This document shows, piece by piece, positions 26,470 to 35,088 of a DNA stretch of 64,000 nt (position 1 is its first letter; the number at the start of each line of letters is the position of its first letter). The notes beneath the pieces were generated by a model. The model was not told the origin of the DNA, made no database searches, and saw nothing but the letters and a program-made list of their open reading frames with translations. The translations under genes and the position numbers were made by a program. Origin of the DNA: Pseudoxanthomonas jiangsuensis (lineage in GTDB: Bacteria > Pseudomonadota > Gammaproteobacteria > Xanthomonadales > Xanthomonadaceae). The stretch covers positions 62,001 through 126,000 of the forward strand of contig NZ_PDWL01000003.1 of NCBI RefSeq assembly GCF_010093185.1. The letters are read 5' to 3'.

Positions 26470-27231
26470 ATGAGCACCCCGACCCCGAACACCCTGCCGC
26501 TGGCGGGCGAGATCGCGCTGGTCACCGGCGCCAGCCGTGGCATCGGCGCGGCCATCGCCGACGAGCTCGCCGCCCGCGGCGCGACCGTCATCGGCACCGC
26601 CACCAGCGACGCCGGCGCCGAGGCGATCGGCGCGCGCCTGGCCGGCAAGGGTGGCCACGGCCGCCGGCTGGACGTCACCGACGCGGCCGCGGTCGAGGCC
26701 CTGGTCGATGCTATCGGCAAGGAATTCGGCGCGGTCTCGATCCTGGTCAACAACGCCGGCATCACCCGCGACAACCTGCTGATACGGATGAAGGAAGAGG
26801 ACTGGCAGGCGATCCTGGACACCAACCTGACCAGCGTCTACCGCACCTCCAAGGCGGTGATGCGCGGGATGATGAAGGCGCGCAAGGGCCGGATCGTCAA
26901 CATCGCCTCGGTGATCGGCGCCACCGGCAACGCCGGCCAGGCCAACTACGCCGCGGCCAAGGCCGGGATCATCGCCTTCAGCAAGTCGCTGGCCAAGGAG
27001 ATCGGCAGCCGCGGAGTCACCGTCAATGTGGTGGCCCCCGGTTTCATCGACACCGACATGACCCGCGAGCTGCCCGAGGACGCCAGGAACGCGATGCTCG
27101 GCCAGATCGCCCTGGGCCGCTTCGGCGAGCCGGCCGACATCGCCCGCGCGGTGGCGTTCCTGGCCGGCCCGGAAGCCGCCTACATCACCGGTGAGACCCT
27201 GCACGTGAACGGCGGCATGTACATGGCCTGA
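26470..27231 (+). CDS. fabG: 3-oxoacyl-ACP reductase
   Basis: 253 residues. Short-chain dehydrogenase that reduces 3-oxoacyl-ACP with NADPH. The cofactor loop is TGASRGIG (19-26), NNAG is at 94-97, and the catalytic Ser147, Tyr160 and Lys164 lie in NIASVIG and ANYAAAKAG. It ends in HVNGGMYMA as usual. The N-terminus is about eight residues longer than in E. coli. acpP follows after a 197-base gap holding a palindrome and a possible promoter element. Confidence 0.97.
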   Translation: MSTPTPNTLPLAGEIALVTGASRGIGAAIADELAARGATVIGTATSDAGAEAIGARLAGKGGHGRRLDVTDAAAVEALVDAIGKEFGAVSILVNNAGITRDNLLIRMKEEDWQAILDTNLTSVYRTSKAVMRGMMKARKGRIVNIASVIGATGNAGQANYAAAKAGIIAFSKSLAKEIGSRGVTVNVVAPGFIDTDMTRELPEDARNAMLGQIALGRFGEPADIARAVAFLAGPEAAYITGETLHVNGGMYMA

Positions 27232-27270
27232 GGGCCGCGCGCGTTCGTCCACGTCATGCAATCCAGGATT

Positions 27271-27293
27271 TCAAAAGCTGCGTAAGCTTTTGA
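27271..27293. promoter_or_regulatory. Perfect palindrome between fabG and acpP
   Basis: TCAAAAGCT and AGCTTTTGA form a nine-base-pair inverted repeat with a five-base loop (GCGTA). It is A/T-rich against a GC-rich background and lies 40 bases after fabG. It could be an operator or an attenuator stem; no T-run follows. Confidence 0.45.
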
Positions 27294-27338
27294 TCCGGCT
27301 GCGATTGCGGGCAGGTGCCCGCGACCGCGGCTTTTGAC

Positions 27339-27346
27339 TACACTAT
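27339..27346 (+). promoter_or_regulatory. Possible -10 region of an acpP promoter
   Basis: TACACTAT follows TTTTGAC, about 83 bases before the acpP ATG. No -35 at proper spacing was found. A separate promoter is plausible because acpP is usually expressed more than its neighbours. Confidence 0.3.
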
Positions 27347-27428
27347 CCGCCTTGTTGGAAAGTGAGCCCCCGCCGGCGCGCATGCGCCGGCCCGATCTAC
27401 AACCACTCCGCCTGGAGCAGAGGAACCC

Positions 27429-27668
27429 ATGAGCACCATCGAAGAGCGCGTCAAGAAAATCGTCGTCGAACAGCTCGGCGTTAAGGAAGAAGAAGTCACC
27501 AACAGCGCCTCGTTCGTCGACGACCTGGGCGCCGACTCGCTCGACACCGTCGAGCTGGTGATGGCCCTCGAGGAAGAGTTCGAGTGCGAGATCCCGGACG
27601 AGGAAGCCGAGAAGATCACTTCGGTCCAGCAGGCGATCGACTACATCAAGGCCCACGTCAAGAGCTGA
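27429..27668 (+). CDS. acpP: Acyl carrier protein
   Basis: 79 residues, strongly acidic. The phosphopantetheine attachment serine is Ser37 in [18 protein letters not shown]. It carries growing acyl chains for FabD, FabH, FabG and FabF, whose genes surround it. Ribosome site GGAGCAGAGG directly upstream. Codon use is the usual GC-rich set but with more GAA (as in GAAGAAGAA), as expected for a highly expressed acidic protein. Confidence 0.98.
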   Translation: MSTIEERVKKIVVEQLGVKEEEVTNSASFVDDLGADSLDTVELVMALEEEFECEIPDEEAEKITSVQQAIDYIKAHVKS

Positions 27669-27680
27669 CGCAGGCCGCGA

Positions 27681-27709
27681 CCGCGGGCCCGGCACCGTCC
27701 GGCCCGCGG
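27681..27709 (+). terminator. GC-rich hairpin after acpP
   Basis: CCGCGGGCC and GGCCCGCGG form a nine-base-pair stem, extended by an inner GG/CC, 12 bases after the acpP stop. No T-run follows. It may partially terminate or stabilise the abundant acpP transcript. Confidence 0.45.
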
Positions 27710-27726
27710 CGATACATTCCGCCGGG

Positions 27727-27804
27727 GCCGCTATTGCGGCCCCGTGTGCGTCCGGCGCCGCCATTGCGGCCCGTGCGCGTCCAGGGCCGCACATGGCGGC
27801 CTTG
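27727..27804. repeat. Imperfect 29-30 bp tandem repeat between acpP and fabF
   Basis: GCCGC-TATTGCGGCC, GCCGC-CATTGCGGCC and GCCGC-ACATGGCGGCC start at 27727, 27757 and 27786. The first two are followed by near-identical CCGTGTGCGTCCGG and CGTGCGCGTCCAGG. Each unit is itself a small GCCGC/GCGGC hairpin. Confidence 0.6.
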
Positions 27805-27833
27805 GAGCGAACCATGAACACCAGGAGCCGCCA

Positions 27834-29075
<1,242 letters not shown>

Positions 29076-29151
29076 GCCATCCTTGCGGCGGCCGGGTCGC
29101 CGGTCCGCCGCCGGCACGCCCTCGCCAGGGGTGACGGGTGCGGCGGGTGCG

Positions 29152-30558
29152 GTGACCCGTGTCTTCGCAACCTTCCGCACCACGCCCGCCGCAGGACGCA
29201 GGCTGCTCCCCCATCCTTTGCCCGCCGACACCGACCTGCTGGCCCTGCACCGGCAGGCGCCGGCGCGCTATCCGCTGCTGATGGAGTCGGTCGCCGCCGG
29301 CACCGTGCAGGGTCGCTGGGACCTTTTGCTGGTCGCCAGCGGCGGCGGCCTGCGCCTGGATGCCGACGGCGTCACCCGCGACCTGGACGGGCAGGCGCAG
29401 GCCGGCACCTTCCTGCAGGCGTTGGACGCGCAGTGGACCGCGGCCAGGCAGCAGGCCGAGGAACCGCGCTGGCCGTTCCACGGCGGCTGGGCTCTTTCGC
29501 TGGACTACGAACTGGCGGCGCAGGTCGAACCGGTCCTGCGGCTGCCGGCGCGCGCGTCCGGAGGCCGGCCGCAGGCGCTGGCCCTGCGCTGCCCGGCGGC
29601 GGTGCTGCGCGACCGCGCCAGCGGCGAATGCGTGGCGGTGGCCGAGGCCGGCCAGGACGCGCTGCTGCGCCGCGTGCTCGACGACCTGCGCGCCAGCGCC
29701 GCACTGGTGCCGCTGCCGGCCTGGCAGCCGCCGCGCGAGATCCTCGAGGACCCGCCGCAGCGTTTCGTCGCCGGGGTCGAGCGGATCCTCGATTACCTGC
29801 GCGCCGGCGACGTGTTCCAGGTCAACCTGTCGCGCGCCTGGCGGGCGGTCTTCGACGCACCGCTGGATCCGGCTTCTTTGTACGCGCGCCTGCGCCGGGC
29901 CAATCCGGCGCCGTTCGCCGGACTGTTCGCCGGCGACGGCTGGGCGGTGGCCAGCTCCTCGCCCGAGCGCCTGGTCTCGGTGCGGGGCAGGGTGGTGGAG
30001 CCCCGGCCAATCGCCGGCACCCGCCCGCGCTTTCCCGGCGACGACGACGCGGCGCGGATCCGCGAGCTGGTCGGCCATCCCAAGGAGCGCGCCGAGCACG
30101 TGATGCTGATCGACCTGGAGCGGAATGATCTTGGCCGGGTCTGCGCGCCGGGCAGCGTCCAGGTGGACGAGCTGATGACGGTGGAGAGCTACGCCCACGT
30201 CCACCACATCGTCAGCAACGTGCGCGGCCTGCTGCGCGAGGGCGCCACCCCGGGCGAGGTGATCGCCGCGGTGTTCCCCGGCGGCACCATCACCGGCTGC
30301 CCCAAGGTGCGCTGCATGCAGATCATCGCCGAGCTGGAGCAGGTCCCGCGCGGCGCCTACACCGGCGCGATCGGCTGGCTCGGCCGCGACGGCGACCTGG
30401 ACCTGAACATCCTGATCCGCAGCGCGGAAGTGCTGGGCCGTGAGGCACTGTTCCGCACCGGCGCCGGGATCGTGTTCGATTCGGTGCCGGCGCGCGAGCT
30501 GGACGAGACCCGGGCCAAGGCCCGCGGCCTGCTGCGCGCGCTGGAGCCGGAGGCGTGA
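29152..30558 (+). CDS. pabB: Aminodeoxychorismate synthase component I
   Basis: 468 residues from GTG 29152; GTG 29131 is an alternative and the true start is uncertain. Chorismate-binding enzyme making 4-amino-4-deoxychorismate for folate. C-terminal motifs are DLERNDLGRVCAPGSV, VRGLLREGATPGEVIAAVFP, GGTITGCPK and GAYTG. Its place between fabF and mltG is where pabB, not trpE, occurs in gammaproteobacteria. Odd point: the motif PIKGT, whose lysine is an active-site nucleophile in E. coli PabB, reads PIAGT here (Ala288), as in TrpE. The folate assignment therefore rests on context and overall resemblance. Confidence 0.85.
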   Translation: MTRVFATFRTTPAAGRRLLPHPLPADTDLLALHRQAPARYPLLMESVAAGTVQGRWDLLLVASGGGLRLDADGVTRDLDGQAQAGTFLQALDAQWTAARQQAEEPRWPFHGGWALSLDYELAAQVEPVLRLPARASGGRPQALALRCPAAVLRDRASGECVAVAEAGQDALLRRVLDDLRASAALVPLPAWQPPREILEDPPQRFVAGVERILDYLRAGDVFQVNLSRAWRAVFDAPLDPASLYARLRRANPAPFAGLFAGDGWAVASSSPERLVSVRGRVVEPRPIAGTRPRFPGDDDAARIRELVGHPKERAEHVMLIDLERNDLGRVCAPGSVQVDELMTVESYAHVHHIVSNVRGLLREGATPGEVIAAVFPGGTITGCPKVRCMQIIAELEQVPRGAYTGAIGWLGRDGDLDLNILIRSAEVLGREALFRTGAGIVFDSVPARELDETRAKARGLLRALEPEA

Positions 30559-30609
30559 GCGCGCGGGAAGGCGGGCGCGCCGTCCGGCCGCGGTATCCTG
30601 AGCGGCATC

Positions 30610-31752
30610 GTGACTGACGGGGTGGACGTGGCTGGCCGATTCAAGCGCGCGCTGAAGACGACCGTGTTGCTGCTGTGCGTGCTTTTGCTGGCCGCCGCCG
30701 CGGTGGCCGGCTGGGGCTGGAGCCGCTACCAGCGCTTCGCCGACGCTCCGGCGGTGCCGGCGCAGGCCGAGGGCGCCGTCGGTGCCGCCGAAGTGCCGGC
30801 GAGCCTGCGGATCGAGCGCGGCGACGGCTTCGCCGCGGTGCTGCGCAAGCTGCGCGCGGCCGGGGTGCAGGCCGGCCACGACCTGGAATGGCGGCTGCTG
30901 GCACGGCAGATGGATGCGGCCGGCCGGCTCAAGGTCGGCGAGTACGCGCTGGAGCCGGGGATGAGCCCGCGCATCCTTTTGCAGCGCATGCGCGACGGCC
31001 GCGTGATCCACTACCGGGTGACCCTGGTCGAAGGCTGGAACTTCCGCCAGCTGCGCGCCGCCCTGGCCGCGGCCGATCCGCTCGAGCACGAGACCGGCGA
31101 ACTGGACGATGCCGCGCTGATGGCCGCGCTCGGCCATCCCGGCCAGCATCCGGAAGGCCGCTTCCTGCCCGAGACCTACCTGTACCAGCGCGGCGACAGC
31201 GACCTGGACGTGCTGCGCCGTGCCCACGCGGCGATGGAGCAGGCGCTGGCCCAGGCTTGGGAGGCGCGCGCGGCCGACGTGCCGCTGAAGTCGCCCGAGG
31301 AAGCGCTGGTGCTGGCCTCGATCGTGGAGAAGGAGACCGGCCAGGCGCACGAGCGCCCGCAGATCGCCGGGGTGTTCGCCCGCCGGCTGCGCAAGGGCAT
31401 GTTGCTGCAGACTGATCCCACCGTGATCTACGGCCTGGGCAGCGCCTACGACGGCAACATCCGCAAGCGCGACTTGACCACCGATACCCCGTACAACACC
31501 TACACCCGCGCCGGCCTGCCGCCGACCCCGATCGCCATGCCTGGCCGCGCCGCCCTGCAGGCAGCGGTGAATCCGGCCGCGGGCGATGCCCTGTACTTCG
31601 TCGCCCGCAACGACGGCAGCCACATCTTCTCGGCCACCTATGCCGAGCACGACGCCGCGGTGGACTGCTACCAGCGCCGCCGCAACTGCCGCGCCGGACA
31701 CGCCGCCGACGCATCCGCGCCGGACGCGCCTGGCCCGGAGGCGCGGCGGTGA
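30610..31752 (+). CDS. mltG: Endolytic murein transglycosylase
   Basis: 380 residues from GTG 30610 (GTG codons at 30622 and 30628 are alternatives). A single N-terminal helix (about residues 17-36) anchors the protein in the inner membrane; the rest is periplasmic. Family signatures are GEYALEPGMSPRILLQRM, EGRFLPETY and LASIVEKETGQ, the last containing the catalytic glutamate, then TDPTVIYGLG and NTYTRAGLPPTPI. It cleaves nascent glycan strands and so sets their length. The C-terminal 25 residues are Ala/Pro-rich and extra. Its stop overlaps the tmk start. Confidence 0.95.
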   Translation: MTDGVDVAGRFKRALKTTVLLLCVLLLAAAAVAGWGWSRYQRFADAPAVPAQAEGAVGAAEVPASLRIERGDGFAAVLRKLRAAGVQAGHDLEWRLLARQMDAAGRLKVGEYALEPGMSPRILLQRMRDGRVIHYRVTLVEGWNFRQLRAALAAADPLEHETGELDDAALMAALGHPGQHPEGRFLPETYLYQRGDSDLDVLRRAHAAMEQALAQAWEARAADVPLKSPEEALVLASIVEKETGQAHERPQIAGVFARRLRKGMLLQTDPTVIYGLGSAYDGNIRKRDLTTDTPYNTYTRAGLPPTPIAMPGRAALQAAVNPAAGDALYFVARNDGSHIFSATYAEHDAAVDCYQRRRNCRAGHAADASAPDAPGPEARR

Positions 31753-32438
31753 GCGTGCCCGGCGCCCTGCCGCGGCATCCGCGCCTGGTCAGCCTGGAAG
31801 GCGGCGAGGGCGCGGGCAAGAGCACCGCGCTGGCGGCGGTGCGCGACCTGATCACCGGCCGTGGCCACGAGGTGGTGCTGACCCGCGAACCCGGCGGCAC
31901 GCCGCTGGCCGAGCGCATCCGCGAGCTTTTGCTCGGCGGCCGCGACGGCCTGCGCGACGGCGCGACCGACGCCGAGCCGCTGGCCGCCGAGACCGAACTG
32001 CTGCTGATGTTCGCCGCCCGCGCCCAGCACGTGCGCCAGGTCGTGCAGCCGGCCCTGCGCCGCGGCGCCTACGTGGTCAGCGACCGCTTCACCGATTCCA
32101 GCTACGCCTACCAGGGCGAGGGCCGCGGCCTGGACCGCGCCTGGATCGCCGACCTGGAGCGGCGCGCGGTCGGGTTGCAGCCGGGCCTGACCCTGCTGCT
32201 CGACCTGGACGTGCGCGAAGGCCGCGCCCGCACCGCCGGCCGCGACCTGTGGCCGGACCGGATCGAGAGCGAGCAGGACGATTTCTTCGAACGCGTGCGC
32301 CTGGGGTTCCGCCGCCGCGCCGAGGCCGAGCCGGAGCGCTTCCGGGTGATCGACGCGGCCCAGCCGCCGCAGGCGGTCGGCACGGCGGTGGCCGCCGCGG
32401 TCGCGCGCTGGCTGGACGGCCAGCAGGGGCGGCCGTGA
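31749..32438 (+). CDS. tmk: Thymidylate kinase
   Basis: 229 residues from GTG 31749, overlapping the end of mltG by four bases (GTGA). The P-loop is GGEGAGKS (18-25); the substrate motif TREPGGTPLAERIRELLL and the base-binding DRFTDSSYAYQGEGRGL follow. It phosphorylates dTMP to dTDP. The lid region GRDLWPDRIESEQDDFFERVR is of the E. coli type. The holB GTG overlaps its stop. Confidence 0.96.
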   Translation: MSVPGALPRHPRLVSLEGGEGAGKSTALAAVRDLITGRGHEVVLTREPGGTPLAERIRELLLGGRDGLRDGATDAEPLAAETELLLMFAARAQHVRQVVQPALRRGAYVVSDRFTDSSYAYQGEGRGLDRAWIADLERRAVGLQPGLTLLLDLDVREGRARTAGRDLWPDRIESEQDDFFERVRLGFRRRAEAEPERFRVIDAAQPPQAVGTAVAAAVARWLDGQQGRP

Positions 32439-33487
32439 GCCGGACGGACTTCGCGCCCTGGCAACGGCGCGTGTACGAGCAGGCGGTGGCCGCGCTGGAT
32501 TCCGGGCGCATGGGCCACGCCCTTTTGCTGTGCGGTCCGGCCGGGCTGGGCAAGCGCGCGGTGGCCGAGGCCCTGGCCCAGTACGTGCTGTGCCAGGCGC
32601 GCGCGGGCGGTGAGCCCTGCGGCCGTTGCCGCAGCTGCCAGCTGTTCGGCGTGCGCGCCCAGCGCGATCCGGTCGAGACCCGACCGGACGGCTCGCTGGC
32701 CCAGCCGCACGGCCACAGCGCCCATCCGGACCTGGTGTTCGTCGGCTACGAGTGGCGGCTGAAGCCGGCCCCGCCGCGGATGCGCACCGAGATCGTGATC
32801 GAGCAGATGCGCCAGCTGTCCGAACGGCTGGAGGTGTCGGCCGGGTTCGAGTCGCGGATTGCGCTGGTCGATCCGGCCGACGCGGTCAACTACCAAGCCT
32901 GGAACGCGATCCTCAAGACCCTGGAGGAGCCGTTGCCCGGGCGCTACCTGTGGCTGGTCTGCGCCAGCCCGGCGCGGCTGCCGGCGACCATCCGCAGCCG
33001 CTGCCAGCGCCTGGAGATGCGCCTGCCGCCGCGCGAGGAGGCGCTGGCCTGGCTGCACAGACACGGCCATGCGGCCGAAGCGGCGGCCGAGGCGCTGGAG
33101 GCCGCGCGCGGCCATCCCGGGCTGGCCGACGCCTGGCTGCGCGGCGACGGCCTGGCCCTGCGCCGGCAGGTCGCGGCCGACCTCGGCGCGATCGCCGGAG
33201 GCCGCGCCGATCCGCTGGAGACCGCCCAGCGCTGGAGCGGCGGCGAGGACGGCGACGAACGCTTGCGCCACGCCGCCGAGCACGCGGTGTCCGAGGCCGC
33301 CGGCTTGACCGATCCGGCCCGATTGCACAAGCTGGCGACGTGGTTCGACGCCGCCAACCGCGCCCGCGACCTGTTGCGGAGCACGGTCCGCGCGGACCTG
33401 GTGATGGCCGACCTGTTGCTGGCCTGGCGCGACGCCGCGCGTGGTGGATCCGGCGCAAGTGGACAGGCAAGAGGGGACAACCGATGA
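32435..33487 (+). CDS. holB: DNA polymerase III subunit delta'
   Basis: 350 residues from GTG 32435, coupled to tmk by a four-base overlap. Clamp-loader subunit of the AAA+ fold with a degenerate P-loop GPAGLGKR and the zinc-binding cysteines of CQARAGGEPCGRCRSC. WNAILKTLEEPLPGRYLWLV and PATIRSRCQRLEM match the sensor and SRC motifs. It works with the tau subunit encoded at 9382. An insert with HGHSAHPDLVF precedes the Walker B region. The next gene, pilZ, overlaps its stop. Confidence 0.93.
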   Translation: MSRTDFAPWQRRVYEQAVAALDSGRMGHALLLCGPAGLGKRAVAEALAQYVLCQARAGGEPCGRCRSCQLFGVRAQRDPVETRPDGSLAQPHGHSAHPDLVFVGYEWRLKPAPPRMRTEIVIEQMRQLSERLEVSAGFESRIALVDPADAVNYQAWNAILKTLEEPLPGRYLWLVCASPARLPATIRSRCQRLEMRLPPREEALAWLHRHGHAAEAAAEALEAARGHPGLADAWLRGDGLALRRQVAADLGAIAGGRADPLETAQRWSGGEDGDERLRHAAEHAVSEAAGLTDPARLHKLATWFDAANRARDLLRSTVRADLVMADLLLAWRDAARGGSGASGQARGDNR

Positions 33488-33837
33488 GTGCTGCGAGCGG
33501 GCGCCAGGGCATCCTGTCGCTGGCGGTCAAGGACAAGGCCGCGCTTTACAACGCCTACATGCCGTACATCAAGCATGGCGGCATCTTCGTGCCCACGCCC
33601 AAGCGCTATTTCCTCGGCGACGAGGTGTTCCTTCTGCTGACCCTGCCCGATTCCAGCGACCGCCTGCCGATCGCCGGCAAGGTGGTGTGGGTCACCCCGG
33701 CCGGCGCCCAGGGCAACCGCACCGCCGGGATCGGCGTGCAGTTCCCGGAAGGCAGCGACGGCGAGGCGGTGAAGAACCGGATCGAGACCCTGCTGGCCGG
33801 CACCCTCAACGCGGACAAGCCGACCCAGACCATGTGA
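33484..33837 (+). CDS. pilZ: Atypical PilZ protein, type IV pilus biogenesis
   Basis: 117 residues, the same length as Xanthomonas PilZ. It contains YIKHGGIFVPTPKRYFLGDEV and LPIAGKVVWVTP, but it lacks the RxxxR and (D/N)xSxxG motifs that bind cyclic-di-GMP. In Xanthomonas such PilZ proteins act instead as adaptors between FimX and the pilus ATPase PilB. No other pilus gene is in the window; the position after holB is the conserved one. The start overlaps the holB stop (ATGA). Confidence 0.93.
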   Translation: MSAASGRQGILSLAVKDKAALYNAYMPYIKHGGIFVPTPKRYFLGDEVFLLLTLPDSSDRLPIAGKVVWVTPAGAQGNRTAGIGVQFPEGSDGEAVKNRIETLLAGTLNADKPTQTM

Positions 33838-33840
33838 GCC

Positions 33841-33860
33841 GGCGGGCCGTGCGGCCCGCC
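33841..33860 (+). terminator. Probable end hairpin of the fab-pilZ operon
   Basis: GGCGGGCC-GTGC-GGCCCGCC is a perfect eight-base-pair stem four bases after the pilZ stop. No T-run follows. Confidence 0.45.
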
Positions 33861-33915
33861 GCTCTGCAATCGTACGAACCGCCGGTCCTCCGGTCCGCCG
33901 GTTACGGAGGATGCG

Positions 33916-35055
33916 ATGCGCGCTGTACCCCGCCCGAGCCGTCGCCCGTGGGCACGGCTGTCGTCCCTGGCGTTGCCATGCGTCGTGCTGTCGTGCACGG
34001 TCCTGCCAGGCATCGGCCTGGCCGCCCAGTCCACGCCGCGTGCCGCCACCGCCGCACCCTCTGAGGTTGCTGCGGCCGCGGTGCCGCGGAGCGTGCGCCT
34101 GCAGGGCGCCGGCGTGGAACTTGAGATCGCCCCGCGCCTGGGCGGGCGCGTGCTGCACCTGTCGCTGCCGGGCGAACCGAACCTGATCAAGGCCGGCACC
34201 GCCGCGCTGGCCGCCCAGCCCGAGCCGAAGCCCAGCGCCACCGGCGAGAACATTCCCTATCTGGGCCACGAGGTCTGGGTCGGACCGCAGGGCGACTGGT
34301 GGCGCTTCCAGACCGTCAATGCCGCCCGCCGCAAGGCCGCCGCGCAGTGGCCGCCGGATCCGTGGCTGGCGCACGCGCCGGCGCGGGTGGTCGAGCAGGA
34401 CGAGGCACGCCTGGTGCTGGAAGGCGCGGCCAGCCCGGTCAGCGGGGTGCAGCTGCTGCAGACCTTCGCCATTTCCCCGCAAAGGCCGGACACGGTCGAA
34501 CTGGCGGTGGAGATGCGCAACGTGCGCAAGGAGCCGGTGGCGCGCGACATCTGGTTCAACACCCGGGTCCATCCACAGACCCGGATCTACGTGCCGGTCG
34601 CGCCCGACGGCAGCGGGGTGCGGGTGCGCTCGGACACGGGCGAGGGCTACGACGGCCTGGTCAGCAGCACCGCCGACGGCCTGTTCTCGCTGGAGCCCTT
34701 GCCGCCGGCCGAGGGCCTGCAGGGCCGCCGCGGCAAGGTCTTCATCCAGCCGCGCGCCGGCTGGATCGCCGGCTTCGCCGCCGGCCAGGCGTTCCTGATC
34801 CACTTCGAACACGAGCCGGCCGAGCGCATCCATCCCGACCAGGGCCAGGTCGAGCTGTACCTGGACTGGAAGCCGGGCCAGGACGACCCGGGGCTGATGG
34901 AGCTGGAAGTGCACGGCCCCTACGCGACCCTGGCGCCGGGCGAATCGACCATCGCGCACGAGTGGTGGGTGGTGCGCCGCTACGAGGGCCCGGACCGGCG
35001 CGACGCGCAGCTGGCGTTCCTGCAGAGGATGCTGGACGAGGCGGGCGTGGAGTAG
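33916..35055 (+). CDS. Exported DUF4380-type protein (aldose epimerase-like fold)
   Basis: 379 residues. A long N-terminal segment with a basic start and a hydrophobic core (WARLSSLALPCVVLSCTVLPGIGLAA) looks like a signal peptide cleaved near residue 37. The mature part begins with VRLQGAGVELEIAPRLGGRVLHLSLPG and contains GHEVWVGPQGDWW and DIWFNTRVHPQTRIYVP, resembling DUF4380, a galactose-mutarotase-like beta sandwich. Enzymatic function is not established; a periplasmic sugar-binding or epimerase role is an inference. It stands alone between the pilZ operon and a convergent gene. Confidence 0.72.
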   Translation: MRAVPRPSRRPWARLSSLALPCVVLSCTVLPGIGLAAQSTPRAATAAPSEVAAAAVPRSVRLQGAGVELEIAPRLGGRVLHLSLPGEPNLIKAGTAALAAQPEPKPSATGENIPYLGHEVWVGPQGDWWRFQTVNAARRKAAAQWPPDPWLAHAPARVVEQDEARLVLEGAASPVSGVQLLQTFAISPQRPDTVELAVEMRNVRKEPVARDIWFNTRVHPQTRIYVPVAPDGSGVRVRSDTGEGYDGLVSSTADGLFSLEPLPPAEGLQGRRGKVFIQPRAGWIAGFAAGQAFLIHFEHEPAERIHPDQGQVELYLDWKPGQDDPGLMELEVHGPYATLAPGESTIAHEWWVVRRYEGPDRRDAQLAFLQRMLDEAGVE

Positions 35056-35088
35056 GGCGCGTCGGGCGTTCCCGGCGATGCCGCCGGA

